Shown: one piece after another, positions 1-8,338 of the stretch
How the letters are laid out: every line of letters begins with the position of its first letter
Numbering within the stretch: position 1 is the first letter of the stretch
From: Actinomycetota bacterium
Lineage (GTDB): Bacteria; Actinomycetota; Actinomycetes; Nanopelagicales; Nanopelagicaceae
Assembly: GCA_010028225.1 (NCBI GenBank)
Contig: RGOY01000006.1
Location: 1 to 22,944 of the forward strand
Direction of reading: 5' to 3'
Length of the DNA stretch: 22,944 bases
Position numbers and translations under genes: made by a program
Notes under the pieces: model-generated
What the model saw: only the letters and a program-made list of their open reading frames with translations
Databases searched by the model: none
Told to the model about the DNA's origin: nothing

Positions 1-743
1 TTGAACGAAGCATCATCGCATTCAAATCATCAACGTGGATCGTGGTGGCCACTGGCTTTATCGAGCCAGTGCTCTTTCTCTTCGCTTTCGGATATGGAAT
101 CGGAGATCTCATTGGGAGTGTCACTCCTGAAGGAGGCACAGCAATCTCTTACGCGATGTACATCGCGCCAGGACTTCTTGCGACCAGTGCGATGAATGGC
201 GCGATCTATGACTCGACCTGGAACGTATTCTTCAAGATTAAACATGGTCGGCTTTACCAGGCGATGCTTGCTACTTCCCTTGGCCCACTGGATGTGGCTC
301 TCGGGGAGATCATCTGGGCGCTCGGTCGCGGATTGATGTACTCAGTGGGATTTATGGGCGTAGTAACTCCGCTTGGATTGGTTCAGAGCTGGTGGGCGAT
401 TCTTGCGATTCCTGCGGCTGTGATGATCGCCTTTGCCTTCTCTGCAGTCGGGATGGCCTTCACCTCATACATGCAGACTTATCAGCAGATGGATCTGATC
501 AATGTCGCGCTGCTACCTATGTTTCTATTCTCTGGGTCCTTCTATCCGATCACAGTTTTCCCCGGTTGGATACAGACAGTCATCCAATCTCTGCCTCTCT
601 GGCACGCTATTGAGTTGATGCGTGGTCTGATGTTGGGGGAAATTTCTTCTTCGCTGCTGGTTCACATTGCTTACTTCAGTGCGATGATAATTATCGGAAC
701 ATGGTTTACGACAAGAAGGCTCAATCACCTATTCATGCGGTGA
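1..743 (+). CDS. ABC-2 type transporter permease (5' end missing)
   Basis: The reading frame (first full codon at base 3) is open from the left edge to a TGA at 741-743, so the start codon lies outside the window. The visible 246 residues are very hydrophobic, with about five to six membrane segments. They resemble the DrrB/NodJ class of ABC-2 permeases, which pair with an ATP-binding subunit to export drugs, lipids or polysaccharide. Family-like stretches are the early YIAPGLLATSAMNGA region and the later PMFLFSGSFYPI region, followed by a segment with PLWHAIELMRG. GTG codons at 42 and 45 could be read as starts, but coding continues upstream of them, so they are internal. The ATPase partner is probably just upstream. 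The substrate cannot be told. Confidence 0.88.
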   Translation, partial: ERSIIAFKSSTWIVVATGFIEPVLFLFAFGYGIGDLIGSVTPEGGTAISYAMYIAPGLLATSAMNGAIYDSTWNVFFKIKHGRLYQAMLATSLGPLDVALGEIIWALGRGLMYSVGFMGVVTPLGLVQSWWAILAIPAAVMIAFAFSAVGMAFTSYMQTYQQMDLINVALLPMFLFSGSFYPITVFPGWIQTVIQSLPLWHAIELMRGLMLGEISSSLLVHIAYFSAMIIIGTWFTTRRLNHLFMR

Positions 744-755
744 TGATAGAAACGT

Positions 756-1118
756 TTACTCGTTCTCCTGTTGTCGACGATCCCATCGCTCTTCGAAGGA
801 AGCGCTCCACTTCGGTTTCTTTGGGCGAGCGCTTGCTTTTGCCGGGACTGGAGATTTGCCGGCGAGGTTTGAAATAACAAAAACCAATCCGATCAGGGCA
901 AAGACGAAGCCTGCGATTCCCAGAGGAATAGTCTGTGAAATCAGTCCTGCCAAAAGCGTCGCAAGACCCGAGAAGAAAAGGATGATCCCCGCGAACATAC
1001 GGTTTTTCTTGGGGGTTCGTACCTTGCCGGAAAGAGTTGAGACCAACTTAGGGTCATCTACGGCAAGTGCAGCCTCCATTTCGGCGAGGAGGCGCTTCTC
1101 TTCATCGGAAAGAGGCAT
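756..1118 (-). CDS. DUF3040 family membrane protein
   Basis: This 120-residue protein begins MPLSDEEKRLLAEME and continues with an acidic stretch and DPKLVSTL, the typical opening of the actinobacterial DUF3040 family. Two adjacent hydrophobic segments (about residues 41-61 and 66-86) form a membrane hairpin. The tail is basic and rich in K, P and R, and ends in a charged helix. The family has no established enzymatic role; in actinobacteria its genes are often seen near cell-division and cell-wall genes, but no such genes are visible here. It is convergent with the ABC permease, 12 bases away. A TACTCT hexamer lies 6 bases before the ATG and there is no Shine-Dalgarno, which suggests a leaderless transcript. 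Family assignment is firm; function is unknown. Confidence 0.85.
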   Translation of the reverse strand: MPLSDEEKRLLAEMEAALAVDDPKLVSTLSGKVRTPKKNRMFAGIILFFSGLATLLAGLISQTIPLGIAGFVFALIGLVFVISNLAGKSPVPAKASARPKKPKWSASFEERWDRRQQENE

Positions 1119-1124
1119 AGCGAA

Positions 1125-1130
1125 AGAGTA
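1125..1130 (-). promoter_or_regulatory. Putative -10 element of the DUF3040 gene
   Basis: Minus-strand TACTCT fits TAnnnT and ends 6 bases before the ATG at 1118, so transcription would begin at or next to the start codon. No clear -35 box is seen. Confidence 0.35.
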
Positions 1131-1214
1131 TCCCTAAGGCGCAAGGGGCGTCATGTCGGACCCCTCATCTGCCTCACTTCTCGCTCTCTTCTCGGGGAAC
1201 TTTCACTCAAGGGT

Positions 1215-2435
1215 TCACTCGGAATCTTCCCCTGGTTCGATCAATCGAGCGGGGCGAATTGAGCCCTTACCAAATCGGTCCAGCGCTTTATCCACTGCCT
1301 CAACCGCTTCCCGCCACCCGCGGTCGGGAGCGCCGAGTTCAAGTTGTTCGGGGGCTTCATGGGAGGGAATCAAACCCTCGAGGCCGATGCCGACCAATCT
1401 GATCCGAACTCCATCGAGTTTGAGGGCAAGGAAGAGTTGCTTAGCGAGAGCAAAAGTTTCGAGAGTGCCATCCACGCTTTGGTCGAGGCTCTTGGATCGC
1501 GTGATCGTTTTAAAGTCGGCAAATCGAATTCGAAGTGTGATGGTGCTTGCTCGAAATCCAGATTTGCGAAGCCTCAATGTCGCCCGTTCCGTCAATCTCA
1601 AGAGTTCAGTGAGAATCTCCTCGCTATCGTCGAGGTCATAGGCAAAAGTCTCTGCGGCAGAGATCGACTTCTCTGGTTCATCACTGATGACATCGCGATA
1701 GTCGCGCCCCCAAGCAAGTTCATAGAGTGAGGTCGCAGATGAATCGCCAAGGGCCCGCTTCAAAGTTGCAAGCGGAGTGTTGGCAAGGTCAGCGACAGTT
1801 CGTAGCCCGAGATTTTGCAAGATTTCATTGGTCTTTGGCCCAACGCCCCAAACATCCCCCACCGGAAGAGGGTGCAAGAAATCGAGGACTCGCTGCGGAT
1901 CGATTTCGAGCATCCCATCGGGTTTGCACTTTCCAGAGGCAAGTTTGGCAATGAACTTTGACGTTGCTATTCCGACGGAGCAGGTGATTCTCTCTTCGGT
2001 GGCAACGGCGTGACGAATCGCCTTTGCAATCTCGAGCCCTGATCCAAAAAGCCGCCTCGATCCAGTGACATCGAGAAAAGCTTCATCGAGTGATAGTGGC
2101 TCGACTTTCGGAGTGAATCGATGAAATATCTCCATGACTCGCTCTGATACATCGCTATAGCGTTTGTGATCGGGAGGGATGAATACGGCTTGGGGTGCCA
2201 TACGTTGCGCCTTCGCCACCGGCATCGCCGCCCTGATTCCGAATTTTCGTGCGGCGTAGTTTGCTGAAAGGACTACCCCGCGAGCACCTGCGCCTACGAC
2301 AAGCGGTTTTCCTTGATGTTCAGGATGATCGAGCTCACTGACGGAAGCAAAGAAGGCATCCATATCTACATGCAAAATTACCGATCGCTCTCTCGATTGA
2401 TCGAGTGGTTCCTGCCCTTCACTCACAGACCGCAA
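1215..2435 (-). CDS. dinB: DNA polymerase IV, Y family (DinB type)
   Basis: This is an error-prone translesion polymerase. The catalytic acidic residues are intact: VDMDAFF (D24, D26) and SLDEAF (D117, E118), so it is a true DinB rather than the catalytically dead ImuB that often accompanies DnaE2. CSVGIATSKFIAKLAS (palm) and VWGVGPKT (helix-hairpin-helix) follow, then a little-finger domain. Near the C-terminus QLELG (about residues 364-368) resembles the beta-clamp-binding QLVLGL tail of E. coli Pol IV. Start choice: TTG at 2435 has AGAGGTGG 7 bases upstream and gives 406 residues. ATG at 2453 lacks a ribosome site, and GTG at 2426 overlaps the dnaE2 stop. All three overlap the end of dnaE2 (stop 2421-2419), so the genes are translationally coupled in one SOS operon. 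Confidence 0.93.
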   Translation of the reverse strand: MRSVSEGQEPLDQSRERSVILHVDMDAFFASVSELDHPEHQGKPLVVGAGARGVVLSANYAARKFGIRAAMPVAKAQRMAPQAVFIPPDHKRYSDVSERVMEIFHRFTPKVEPLSLDEAFLDVTGSRRLFGSGLEIAKAIRHAVATEERITCSVGIATSKFIAKLASGKCKPDGMLEIDPQRVLDFLHPLPVGDVWGVGPKTNEILQNLGLRTVADLANTPLATLKRALGDSSATSLYELAWGRDYRDVISDEPEKSISAAETFAYDLDDSEEILTELLRLTERATLRLRKSGFRASTITLRIRFADFKTITRSKSLDQSVDGTLETFALAKQLFLALKLDGVRIRLVGIGLEGLIPSHEAPEQLELGAPDRGWREAVEAVDKALDRFGKGSIRPARLIEPGEDSE

Positions 2436-5400
2436 CGCTACGCCACCTCTCATATGAGTGTGCGAGATCCCACGCGCGGATAGCTCGAAGTGAGATTCCG
2501 CGGGCACCAGTTCTTCGTGTTACACCGCGGACCAGAAGAAGTGAAGAGGAGTAAAGCAATTCAGCTGATTCCTCCTGTGCATCTGCAAAGAAGGTGATGT
2601 CGCTACATCCATAGCCATCGCTGAGAGTCAAGAAGATGACGCGCTGGCCAGAGCGAATTGGTGGGGTCTGAAGTGCGACTTTGACACCAGCGACCAATAC
2701 CTCGCTCTGTGATCTTAGTTTTAAGAGATCTGATGACCTCACCGCTCCTATCTGGTTGAGGAAATCGGCATAAAACTCCATCAGATGATGCGAAACTTCC
2801 ATTCCGAGAAGATCTATCTCGTGACGGACTTGTTCACCTTTGGTCAGATTTGGAAGCCCACTTGCTTGGAACTCAGGTCGAAATCCAAGACTGATCTGAC
2901 CCGGTGAGATTGTTGGCTCCTTGCTCTGCGCAAGACGATAGATATCGCCAAGATGAAGCAATAAATCTCGTGGATTTGTATCGACGCCATAGATGCTCTC
3001 GAAACCGCCGATGAGAATCAGTGATTCTGTTATCGGGCGACTTGCCCCTGATCGATAGATGAAATCGCCAAGGTCAGAGTAAGGACGGTGATCGATAATC
3101 GATGAAACTTCACCCTCGCTGATTCCTTGTAACTCAGTAAGTGCAAGACGAATGGCAAATCCATCTTCTTTTCTACTCACTCGATACTCTCGATCGGAGT
3201 GATTGACATCGATTCCTACGATCGAAATCCCCCACTGCCTTACCTCATCCAAGATCAACCGCTTGGGATACATTCCTGGATCATGATTGAGCACGCCAGC
3301 GAGGAAGAATGCTGGATAGTGCGCTTTGAGCCAGGCTGATTGATAAGTAGGAAGTGCGAAAGCAGTGGCGTGCGCCTTGCAGAAACCAAAAGATGCGAAT
3401 GCGCGAAGCACCTGCCAGACCTCATCTATCACCTCAGGCGGGTAACCGCGATCTCGTGCCGCGGGATAGAACCAATCGCATACTCGTTGCTGTCCCTCTG
3501 GAGTGCCGAGTTCACGCCTTCTCTCATCGCCGGCAGCAAGTGAGATACCAGTCATCGCCGCGATGATGCGAATCACCTGTTCATGAAAGACGACGACTCC
3601 TTCGGTCTCATCAAGTATCGGATCGAGATCAGGATGAATTCGCTTTGTAGGTGCGTGACCATGTCGTGCATTTAAGAAGGGCGAGATCATGTCGCTCTTG
3701 ACTGGACCGGGACGAAAGAGCGAGATGTCGATGATTAGGTCATTGAATGTCCTGGGTGCGAATTTCCCTACTAATTCTCGCTGTCCAGGACTCTCAATCT
3801 GAAAAAGACCGAGCGTCTTTGTTGATTGAATCAATTCAAAGGTCTTGGCATCATCCAGCGGCACTCGATCAAGATCGATCACATGCCCCTCGACGCGCTT
3901 GATCTCATCGACGGTATAGGCGAGCGCTGATTGCATCCGCACCCCCAAGATGTCGAGCTTGAGCAAGCCGATATCTTCTACATCATCCTTATCAAAGGCG
4001 ATCATCGGATAACCACTGGCATTGATCTCAAGTGGGGCAATAGAGCGAAATCTCTTATCTGAGATGGCTACAGCGCATGGGTGCATCGCAAGGTTGCGCG
4101 GTAGCGAGTCAAGTCGCTCAGCTAACCCAAAGGCCATCTTTAAGAGCGCTGAATCCTTGCTTGCCTTGCTGATGGCGCGTAATTCAGGAAGTGTCGCTAT
4201 CACTTCAGAGATCCGCTTGGCGCGAACATGCGGTAGGGATTTCGCGATTAAATCAATCTCAACCGGTGATATTGCAAGTGCCATTCCGACATCTCTGATC
4301 GCATGTCGTGCTCGGTACTTATCCACCATCGCAACAGTCGCTACCTGTGCGCCATAACGAGCGAAGACCAAGTCATAGATCTCAAGGCGTCTTGCTGATT
4401 CAACATCGATATCGATATCAGGAAGCTCTCGGCGAAGCGGCGAGCAGAAACGCTCCATGATCAATCCATGGGCCAGCGGATCCACCGATCCGATACCGAG
4501 GAGATAACAGACCAATGACCCTGCGCCGCTACCTCTCGCAGCAGTTCGTATCCCTAGCTCTCGTGCTCCTTGCGCGATATCTGCAACGGTGAGGAAGTAC
4601 GACTCGAAACCGAGGATACGGATTGCATCAATCTCATCATCGAGGCGATTTCGGATTCGTTGATAATCGCGGTCATCAGATTGACTTGAATAACGGAGAT
4701 TGACTCCTGCGAAACAACGCTGCCTGAATATCTGCACCATCTCATCTCGGTCACGCGCTCCGACCATCTCTGGTTCTGGAAGGTGAATCTCACCGATTCC
4801 GATCTCATGGCGCGGTGAGAGCATCGATGCTTCGGCGACCTCTCGCGTATCGATAAGGAGACGGTCTGGACCTCGCTCCCCCGCGGCATAGGCCAATTCC
4901 TTTGCCACTTGGAACATCTCGCCACTGGATTTAAGGAATGCCTCGGCATTCATCCGCTTCACATTCTTCTCATGCAAGGGAGCGAGGTGGCGAACCGCAT
5001 CAAGGATGTCGGCGAGTGGCGCATCAGAGCGCTCGATCATTCGAACATCGTTGCTGAGTATCGCTCGTATGCCGTGGTCTCTTGCGAAACCTAGGGCTCT
5101 TGCTGCCATCTGCGTGGAGCGTGAACCAGAAGGGGCAAGATGCGAGACGCATTCAATTACTTGATGTGGGAAAGCCTCGCCCACCATCTGAAGATGACGA
5201 AGCGCTAACTCGGGCTGGCGCCCAGCGATGCTCTCTTGCAGAAGTGAATCTGGGCCATGCAGGAGGAAAAGATCTCGAGTGAGATCTGCGTAATTCTCTA
5301 AATCTGCTCTCGCTAAGACTGGTTTTTCATTATGGGCGAGTTTGAGTTTGAGCGCTGATACCAAACGGACTAATGATGAGTAACCCCCGCCAGATCGAGC

Positions 5401-5646
5401 AAGGAGTGTGACGCGGTGATGTTCAGAGAGGAACTTGATGGTGATACCAATGATTGGTGTGATCTCATGAGCTATACATGATTTAGCAAAACGAATCGTC
5501 CCGGCGAGAGTGTCGCGATCGGTCAGCGCAAGTGAGGTGAATCCATTCCTGTTGGCAGCAGCGACAAGATCTGCAGGCGATGCAGTGCCAAACTTGAATG
5601 AGTATCCACTGACAGTATGTAGGTGGATAAAGTTTTCATGAAGCAT
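2419..5646 (-). CDS. dnaE2: Error-prone DNA polymerase III alpha subunit, DnaE2 type
   Basis: This 1075-residue C-family polymerase acts in damage-induced mutagenesis. The N-terminal PHP domain begins FIHLHTVSGYSF and has TDRDTLAG. The polymerase core shows RTAARGSGAGSLVCYLLG, then PDIDID (about 409-414), and GLLKLDILG with the third catalytic Asp near 565; all three metal-binding aspartates are present. HPCAVAIS, SLFRPGPV, and FGFCKAHATAFALPTYQSAWLKAHYP (split here only by description, residues within the fingers region) are typical of DnaE. An OB-fold domain lies near the C-terminus. The length matches DnaE2 (about 1080) rather than replicative DnaE1. I chose ATG at 5646 because homologues start just before the PHP motif; the frame stays open to 5799, but that part overlaps the DUF6504 tail and is repetitive. 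The start overlaps the upstream stop by 11 bases. Confidence 0.95.
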   Translation of the reverse strand: MLHENFIHLHTVSGYSFKFGTASPADLVAAANRNGFTSLALTDRDTLAGTIRFAKSCIAHEITPIIGITIKFLSEHHRVTLLARSGGGYSSLVRLVSALKLKLAHNEKPVLARADLENYADLTRDLFLLHGPDSLLQESIAGRQPELALRHLQMVGEAFPHQVIECVSHLAPSGSRSTQMAARALGFARDHGIRAILSNDVRMIERSDAPLADILDAVRHLAPLHEKNVKRMNAEAFLKSSGEMFQVAKELAYAAGERGPDRLLIDTREVAEASMLSPRHEIGIGEIHLPEPEMVGARDRDEMVQIFRQRCFAGVNLRYSSQSDDRDYQRIRNRLDDEIDAIRILGFESYFLTVADIAQGARELGIRTAARGSGAGSLVCYLLGIGSVDPLAHGLIMERFCSPLRRELPDIDIDVESARRLEIYDLVFARYGAQVATVAMVDKYRARHAIRDVGMALAISPVEIDLIAKSLPHVRAKRISEVIATLPELRAISKASKDSALLKMAFGLAERLDSLPRNLAMHPCAVAISDKRFRSIAPLEINASGYPMIAFDKDDVEDIGLLKLDILGVRMQSALAYTVDEIKRVEGHVIDLDRVPLDDAKTFELIQSTKTLGLFQIESPGQRELVGKFAPRTFNDLIIDISLFRPGPVKSDMISPFLNARHGHAPTKRIHPDLDPILDETEGVVVFHEQVIRIIAAMTGISLAAGDERRRELGTPEGQQRVCDWFYPAARDRGYPPEVIDEVWQVLRAFASFGFCKAHATAFALPTYQSAWLKAHYPAFFLAGVLNHDPGMYPKRLILDEVRQWGISIVGIDVNHSDREYRVSRKEDGFAIRLALTELQGISEGEVSSIIDHRPYSDLGDFIYRSGASRPITESLILIGGFESIYGVDTNPRDLLLHLGDIYRLAQSKEPTISPGQISLGFRPEFQASGLPNLTKGEQVRHEIDLLGMEVSHHLMEFYADFLNQIGAVRSSDLLKLRSQSEVLVAGVKVALQTPPIRSGQRVIFLTLSDGYGCSDITFFADAQEESAELLYSSSLLLVRGVTRRTGARGISLRAIRAWDLAHSYERWRSVAVCE

Positions 5647-6058
5647 CGCTCGTATATTCGGTTCGCTCTGCTTGAAATGAGGATTGAGATGAGGATTGAG
5701 ATCGAGAATGTGATGAAGGACGTGATGAAGGACGGATTCGCCAGAGGAATCCATTCGCTGCCTCTTCTGCAGTGAGATCGGCGCGATCGATTCGTTCAAT
5801 CTCGAAGGTGGTCATTACACCTATCGGTGCTGCCTCAACTCGCCAGAGCGCCCTTGCGCCATCATCGGGGCGATAGTTGCCATCACTTGCTCGGTTCCAC
5901 CAGCCACCTGCTTCACGCCACCGTGAAAGAACGAGGTGGATTCGATAACGGCGACCGCGATAGGTGAACTCAACGGGTTCGCCGTCGAAGAGCGCGATCT
6001 CGGCCTGACCAGTCGGTTGACTGATGGGCTCAATCTGAGGTTGAGGGTATTCGAACAT
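5636..6058 (-). CDS. DUF6504 family protein, first gene of the SOS operon
   Basis: This is a 140-residue protein. Its core FDGEPVEFTYRGRRYRIH...LSRWREAGGWW matches the actinobacterial DUF6504 family, small proteins often found beside DnaE2 or Y-family polymerases; no biochemical role is known to me. The last 30 residues are low complexity: five four-residue units (RPSS, RPSS, HSRS, QSSS, QSSF at about 109-128), encoded by a 12-base tandem repeat. The frame extends upstream to an ATG at 6127, but I prefer ATG at 6058. A -10 hexamer sits 8 bases before it, the LexA box overlaps it, and the extra 23 residues do not look like the family. The gene overlaps the dnaE2 start by 11 bases, so it is probably cotranscribed and coupled with dnaE2 and dinB. 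Confidence 0.85.
   Translation of the reverse strand: MFEYPQPQIEPISQPTGQAEIALFDGEPVEFTYRGRRYRIHLVLSRWREAGGWWNRASDGNYRPDDGARALWRVEAAPIGVMTTFEIERIDRADLTAEEAANGFLWRIRPSSRPSSHSRSQSSSQSSFQAERTEYTSDAS
5677..5736. repeat. 12-base tandem repeat array at the DUF6504/dnaE2 junction
   Basis: ATGAGGATTGAG occurs twice in a row (5677-5688, 5689-5700). After a degenerate unit, GTGATGAAGGAC occurs twice (5710-5721, 5722-5733). All units are 12 bases, so copy-number changes keep the DUF6504 frame. On the minus strand they encode the Ser-rich four-residue repeats of the DUF6504 tail, just upstream of the dnaE2 start. Confidence 0.85.
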
Positions 6059-6066
6059 TTGTTCGA
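6051..6066. promoter_or_regulatory. LexA-binding SOS box
   Basis: TCGAACATTTGTTCGA is a perfect match to the Gram-positive/actinobacterial SOS consensus TCGAAC-N4-GTTCGA, with 6-base arms. It overlaps the predicted transcription start and the ATG at 6058, so LexA bound here would block the promoter of the DUF6504-dnaE2-dinB operon. Confidence 0.9.
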
Positions 6067-6095
6067 ACAGTAGTGGGGGGAGCCGACAAGGGCAA
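6067..6095 (-). promoter_or_regulatory. Promoter of the SOS mutagenesis operon
   Basis: On the minus strand TTGCCC (6095-6090) and TACTGT (6072-6067) are 17 bases apart. They match TTGACA at four positions of six and TAnnnT fully. The -10 ends 8 bases before the ATG at 6058, so the message would be leaderless or nearly so. The -10 abuts the LexA box, as expected for SOS control. Confidence 0.65.
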
Positions 6096-6264
6096 GCGAA
6101 CCTAGAAATCACCCGAAATTCAGACACCGTTCAAATCAACTCCTTAGAGACGGCAGCCCCGACCCCTACTTTCCACTCGTCATTCCAACTTCCCCTTGGC
6201 GGCCGAGAACCCCATACGCCAACTAACCCCTGACAATCAAACAAGAGGAAGTTACGAGGAAGAA

Positions 6265-8274
6265 ATGAGAACTCAAAGATTGAAGAACAAAATGAAGCGT
6301 GTCCTAGTGACGTTCACTACGCTCTCTATACTTCTAGGTTTCAACACCCATTCGCAGGCAAGTTTCTCCGAAGAACCGCAGAGTCCGATCACTTTGACAA
6401 TTCTGCACAATAATGACGGCGAGTCGGCGCTACTGCCCGAACTCATCTATCGAACCGATAAGGGCACATTGATTGCAGGTGGCGCGGCTGCCTTTTCCTC
6501 CGTCATGAAGCGAGAGATCAAAACAGCAAAACTTGCACGCAATGCCGTCCTCAGTGTCTACGCGGGCGACTCTTTTCTCGCAAGCAAATCATTAATCTGC
6601 GCTGATCCAGCAAATTCCACTTCAACAAAATCCGTTCTCGATGGTGTCGCGCAATCACTCATGCCCTATGACTTACATGTTCTCGGCAATCATGAGTTCG
6701 ACTATGGCACGGGATTCCTTCGACGGTACATCGATTCATTCATCAATAAAGCTCGTCATCCATTCATATCCGGAAATCTCGATTTCTCGGCGAATAGTGA
6801 TTTAGCACCCTTGCAGGCGAAGAAGCCAACGCTGCTTCGTGGCACCTTCATTGGCAAACAACTATCCAACTCGTATATCCATCGCGATTACACGACAGGA
6901 GCTCTTTTTGGCGTAGTTAGCGCAATTACGCCGCAACTTCGGACCATCTCGTCTCCAGGCACAGTCAAACTCACATCATCCGATATCAAGAGCACTGCCG
7001 CACAAGTGCAAAAAGATGTAGATGCGATGACGGCTCGAGGAATCAACAAGATCATCTTGATCAGCCATCTCCAGGGCATCGCATATGACAAAGAGCTAAT
7101 CTCCCTGATTAAGAATGTCGATGTCGCAGTCGCAGGCGGTGGTGATGACCTCCTGACTAATCCTGACTTGTCAGAGACATCCCAATTGATTCCTGGGGAG
7201 TCGAAGCCCGTTGGGAAATACCCTGAGTTGATCAAAGACGCTGCGGGCAAGGATGTTGCTCTCATCACAACGAAAGGCAACTACAGCTACCTGGGCCGAT
7301 TTGATGTCAATTTCTCGGCAAAAGGTGAAATGACCGGATACAACAAAACACTCTCCTACCCACGTCGTGTTATCCCGTTGTCAATGGTTTCACAAGATCT
7401 TGGGCTTGTTGATGCGGTCACGCCAGATGCTCGCATTGTTACGGACGTAGAGTTACCACTCCGATCATGTCTTGCAGGCTTCGCCACACCCATCGCTGCT
7501 AGCAAGATCGTATTTGCGACAGATCGAGGAAGTGCATCAGCTCTAGGCGTGCGGACAGCGGAGACCAACGGTGGCAATCTGATTGCCGACGCTTTTGTTC
7601 ACGCATACAAGGCCAGAGCGTCTGCTTTCGACCTGCCTTCGCCTTCAACCACCGCACCTTTGGTCTCTCTCCAAAATGGTGGCGGTATTCGTCAAAATGG
7701 TGGCGTGACCCTACCTACCACTGGGGCGGTCGGCACTATCAATCGTGGCAATACTTTTGACCTTCTGCCTTTCGACAATCGTCTAGTTGCCATCACATCA
7801 GTTTCTCCTGGTGACTTGAAGGAAATCATGGAGCGATCGTGCGCAGTCAGCACTTCCGGCGGTGGCCAATTTCTTCAAGTGTCAGGTTTGAAAGTGACGT
7901 GCTCGCGGAGCGGCACCGCGATTGTTGTCTCTAATCCAACGGGTGATTCGTACGCCGGCACGGTTACTACTCCCGGAACTCGCGTCAAAGAAATCATTTT
8001 GAGCGACGGTCGCTCTATTGTGACTGCCGGTGCTGTTGTTTCCGGTGCACCCTCCGTCACGGTTGTAACGAATAGCTTCACTGCGGAAGGAGGAGATAAC
8101 TATCCAACGTTGGCCAAACTGACCAAGACGGGTTTTGGAATCTCTTATGAGCAAGCTCTATACGACTATCTGCTCAGTTTCCCGAAGAATGCGTCGGGGC
8201 TTCCTGAGGTACCAGATACAGACCTCCGCTACGCAAAGGCATCTGGAGAGGGACGAATTACCTGGACTCCGTAA
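6265..8274 (+). CDS. Secreted 5'-nucleotidase / metallophosphatase family protein
   Basis: This is a 669-residue exported phosphoesterase, probably releasing phosphate from nucleotides outside the cell. A basic start and hydrophobic stretch (about 1-31) ending HSQA form a signal peptide. The N-terminal calcineurin-like domain has ILHNNDGES (46-54), GDSFLAS (101-107), GNHEFDYG (141-148), ISHLQG (266-271) and AGGGDDLL (290-297). The C-terminal 5'-nucleotidase domain has NLIADAF, LQNGGGIR, FDLLPFDNRLV and NSFTAEGGDNYPTL. Compared with UshA, the first DxH reads DGE, and the usual GHxH-type third motif is GGGDD, so two metal sites are changed. ATG at 6265 is preceded by GAGGAAGAA; an in-frame upstream start at 6196 would put 23 polar residues before the signal peptide. 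No C-terminal anchor is seen. Single gene, with a terminator after it. Confidence 0.9.
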   Translation: MRTQRLKNKMKRVLVTFTTLSILLGFNTHSQASFSEEPQSPITLTILHNNDGESALLPELIYRTDKGTLIAGGAAAFSSVMKREIKTAKLARNAVLSVYAGDSFLASKSLICADPANSTSTKSVLDGVAQSLMPYDLHVLGNHEFDYGTGFLRRYIDSFINKARHPFISGNLDFSANSDLAPLQAKKPTLLRGTFIGKQLSNSYIHRDYTTGALFGVVSAITPQLRTISSPGTVKLTSSDIKSTAAQVQKDVDAMTARGINKIILISHLQGIAYDKELISLIKNVDVAVAGGGDDLLTNPDLSETSQLIPGESKPVGKYPELIKDAAGKDVALITTKGNYSYLGRFDVNFSAKGEMTGYNKTLSYPRRVIPLSMVSQDLGLVDAVTPDARIVTDVELPLRSCLAGFATPIAASKIVFATDRGSASALGVRTAETNGGNLIADAFVHAYKARASAFDLPSPSTTAPLVSLQNGGGIRQNGGVTLPTTGAVGTINRGNTFDLLPFDNRLVAITSVSPGDLKEIMERSCAVSTSGGGQFLQVSGLKVTCSRSGTAIVVSNPTGDSYAGTVTTPGTRVKEIILSDGRSIVTAGAVVSGAPSVTVVTNSFTAEGGDNYPTLAKLTKTGFGISYEQALYDYLLSFPKNASGLPEVPDTDLRYAKASGEGRITWTP

Positions 8275-8288
8275 TCCCTAGGCGGTTG

Positions 8289-8324
8289 TAAAACACCCAC
8301 CCCGACACGCGGGTGGGTGTTTTA
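8289..8324. terminator. Rho-independent terminator after the nucleotidase gene
   Basis: A perfect 14-base stem (TAAAACACCCACCC paired with GGGTGGGTGTTTTA) encloses an 8-base loop, 15 bases after the stop codon at 8274. The stem's own T run serves as the tail. It could work in both directions. Confidence 0.9.
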
Positions 8325-8338
8325 GTTGAACTTTCAAC
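8325..8338. promoter_or_regulatory. Inverted repeat upstream of the DoxX fragment, possible operator
   Basis: GTTGAA-CT-TTCAAC is a perfect 6-base inverted repeat, and another TTCAAC half-site lies at 8354-8359. It directly follows the terminator, in the only upstream space available to the gene at 8408. Role as an operator is inferred. Confidence 0.35.

Noticed and set aside
1140..1175. Weak hairpin AGGGG-CCCCT downstream of dinB as a terminator
   Set aside because: The 5-base stem with a long loop and no T run is too weak to call.
1153..1641. Plus-strand open frame of 162 codons
   Set aside because: It lies opposite the C-terminal half of dinB, is Ser/Arg rich, and shows no family features. 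It is a shadow frame.
1215..2435. ImuB, the usual partner of DnaE2
   Set aside because: The Y-family catalytic acids (VDMDAF and SLDEAF) are intact and a clamp-binding-like QLELG is present, which fits DinB.
5677..5736. CRISPR-like array
   Set aside because: The units are 12 bases, directly tandem, lie within a coding region, and have no spacers.
5647..5799. Longer DnaE2 N-terminus starting at 5799
   Set aside because: These 51 residues come from the tandem-repeat tail of the DUF6504 gene in another frame (HLNPHLNP, VLHHVLHH), and the PHP domain normally starts the protein.
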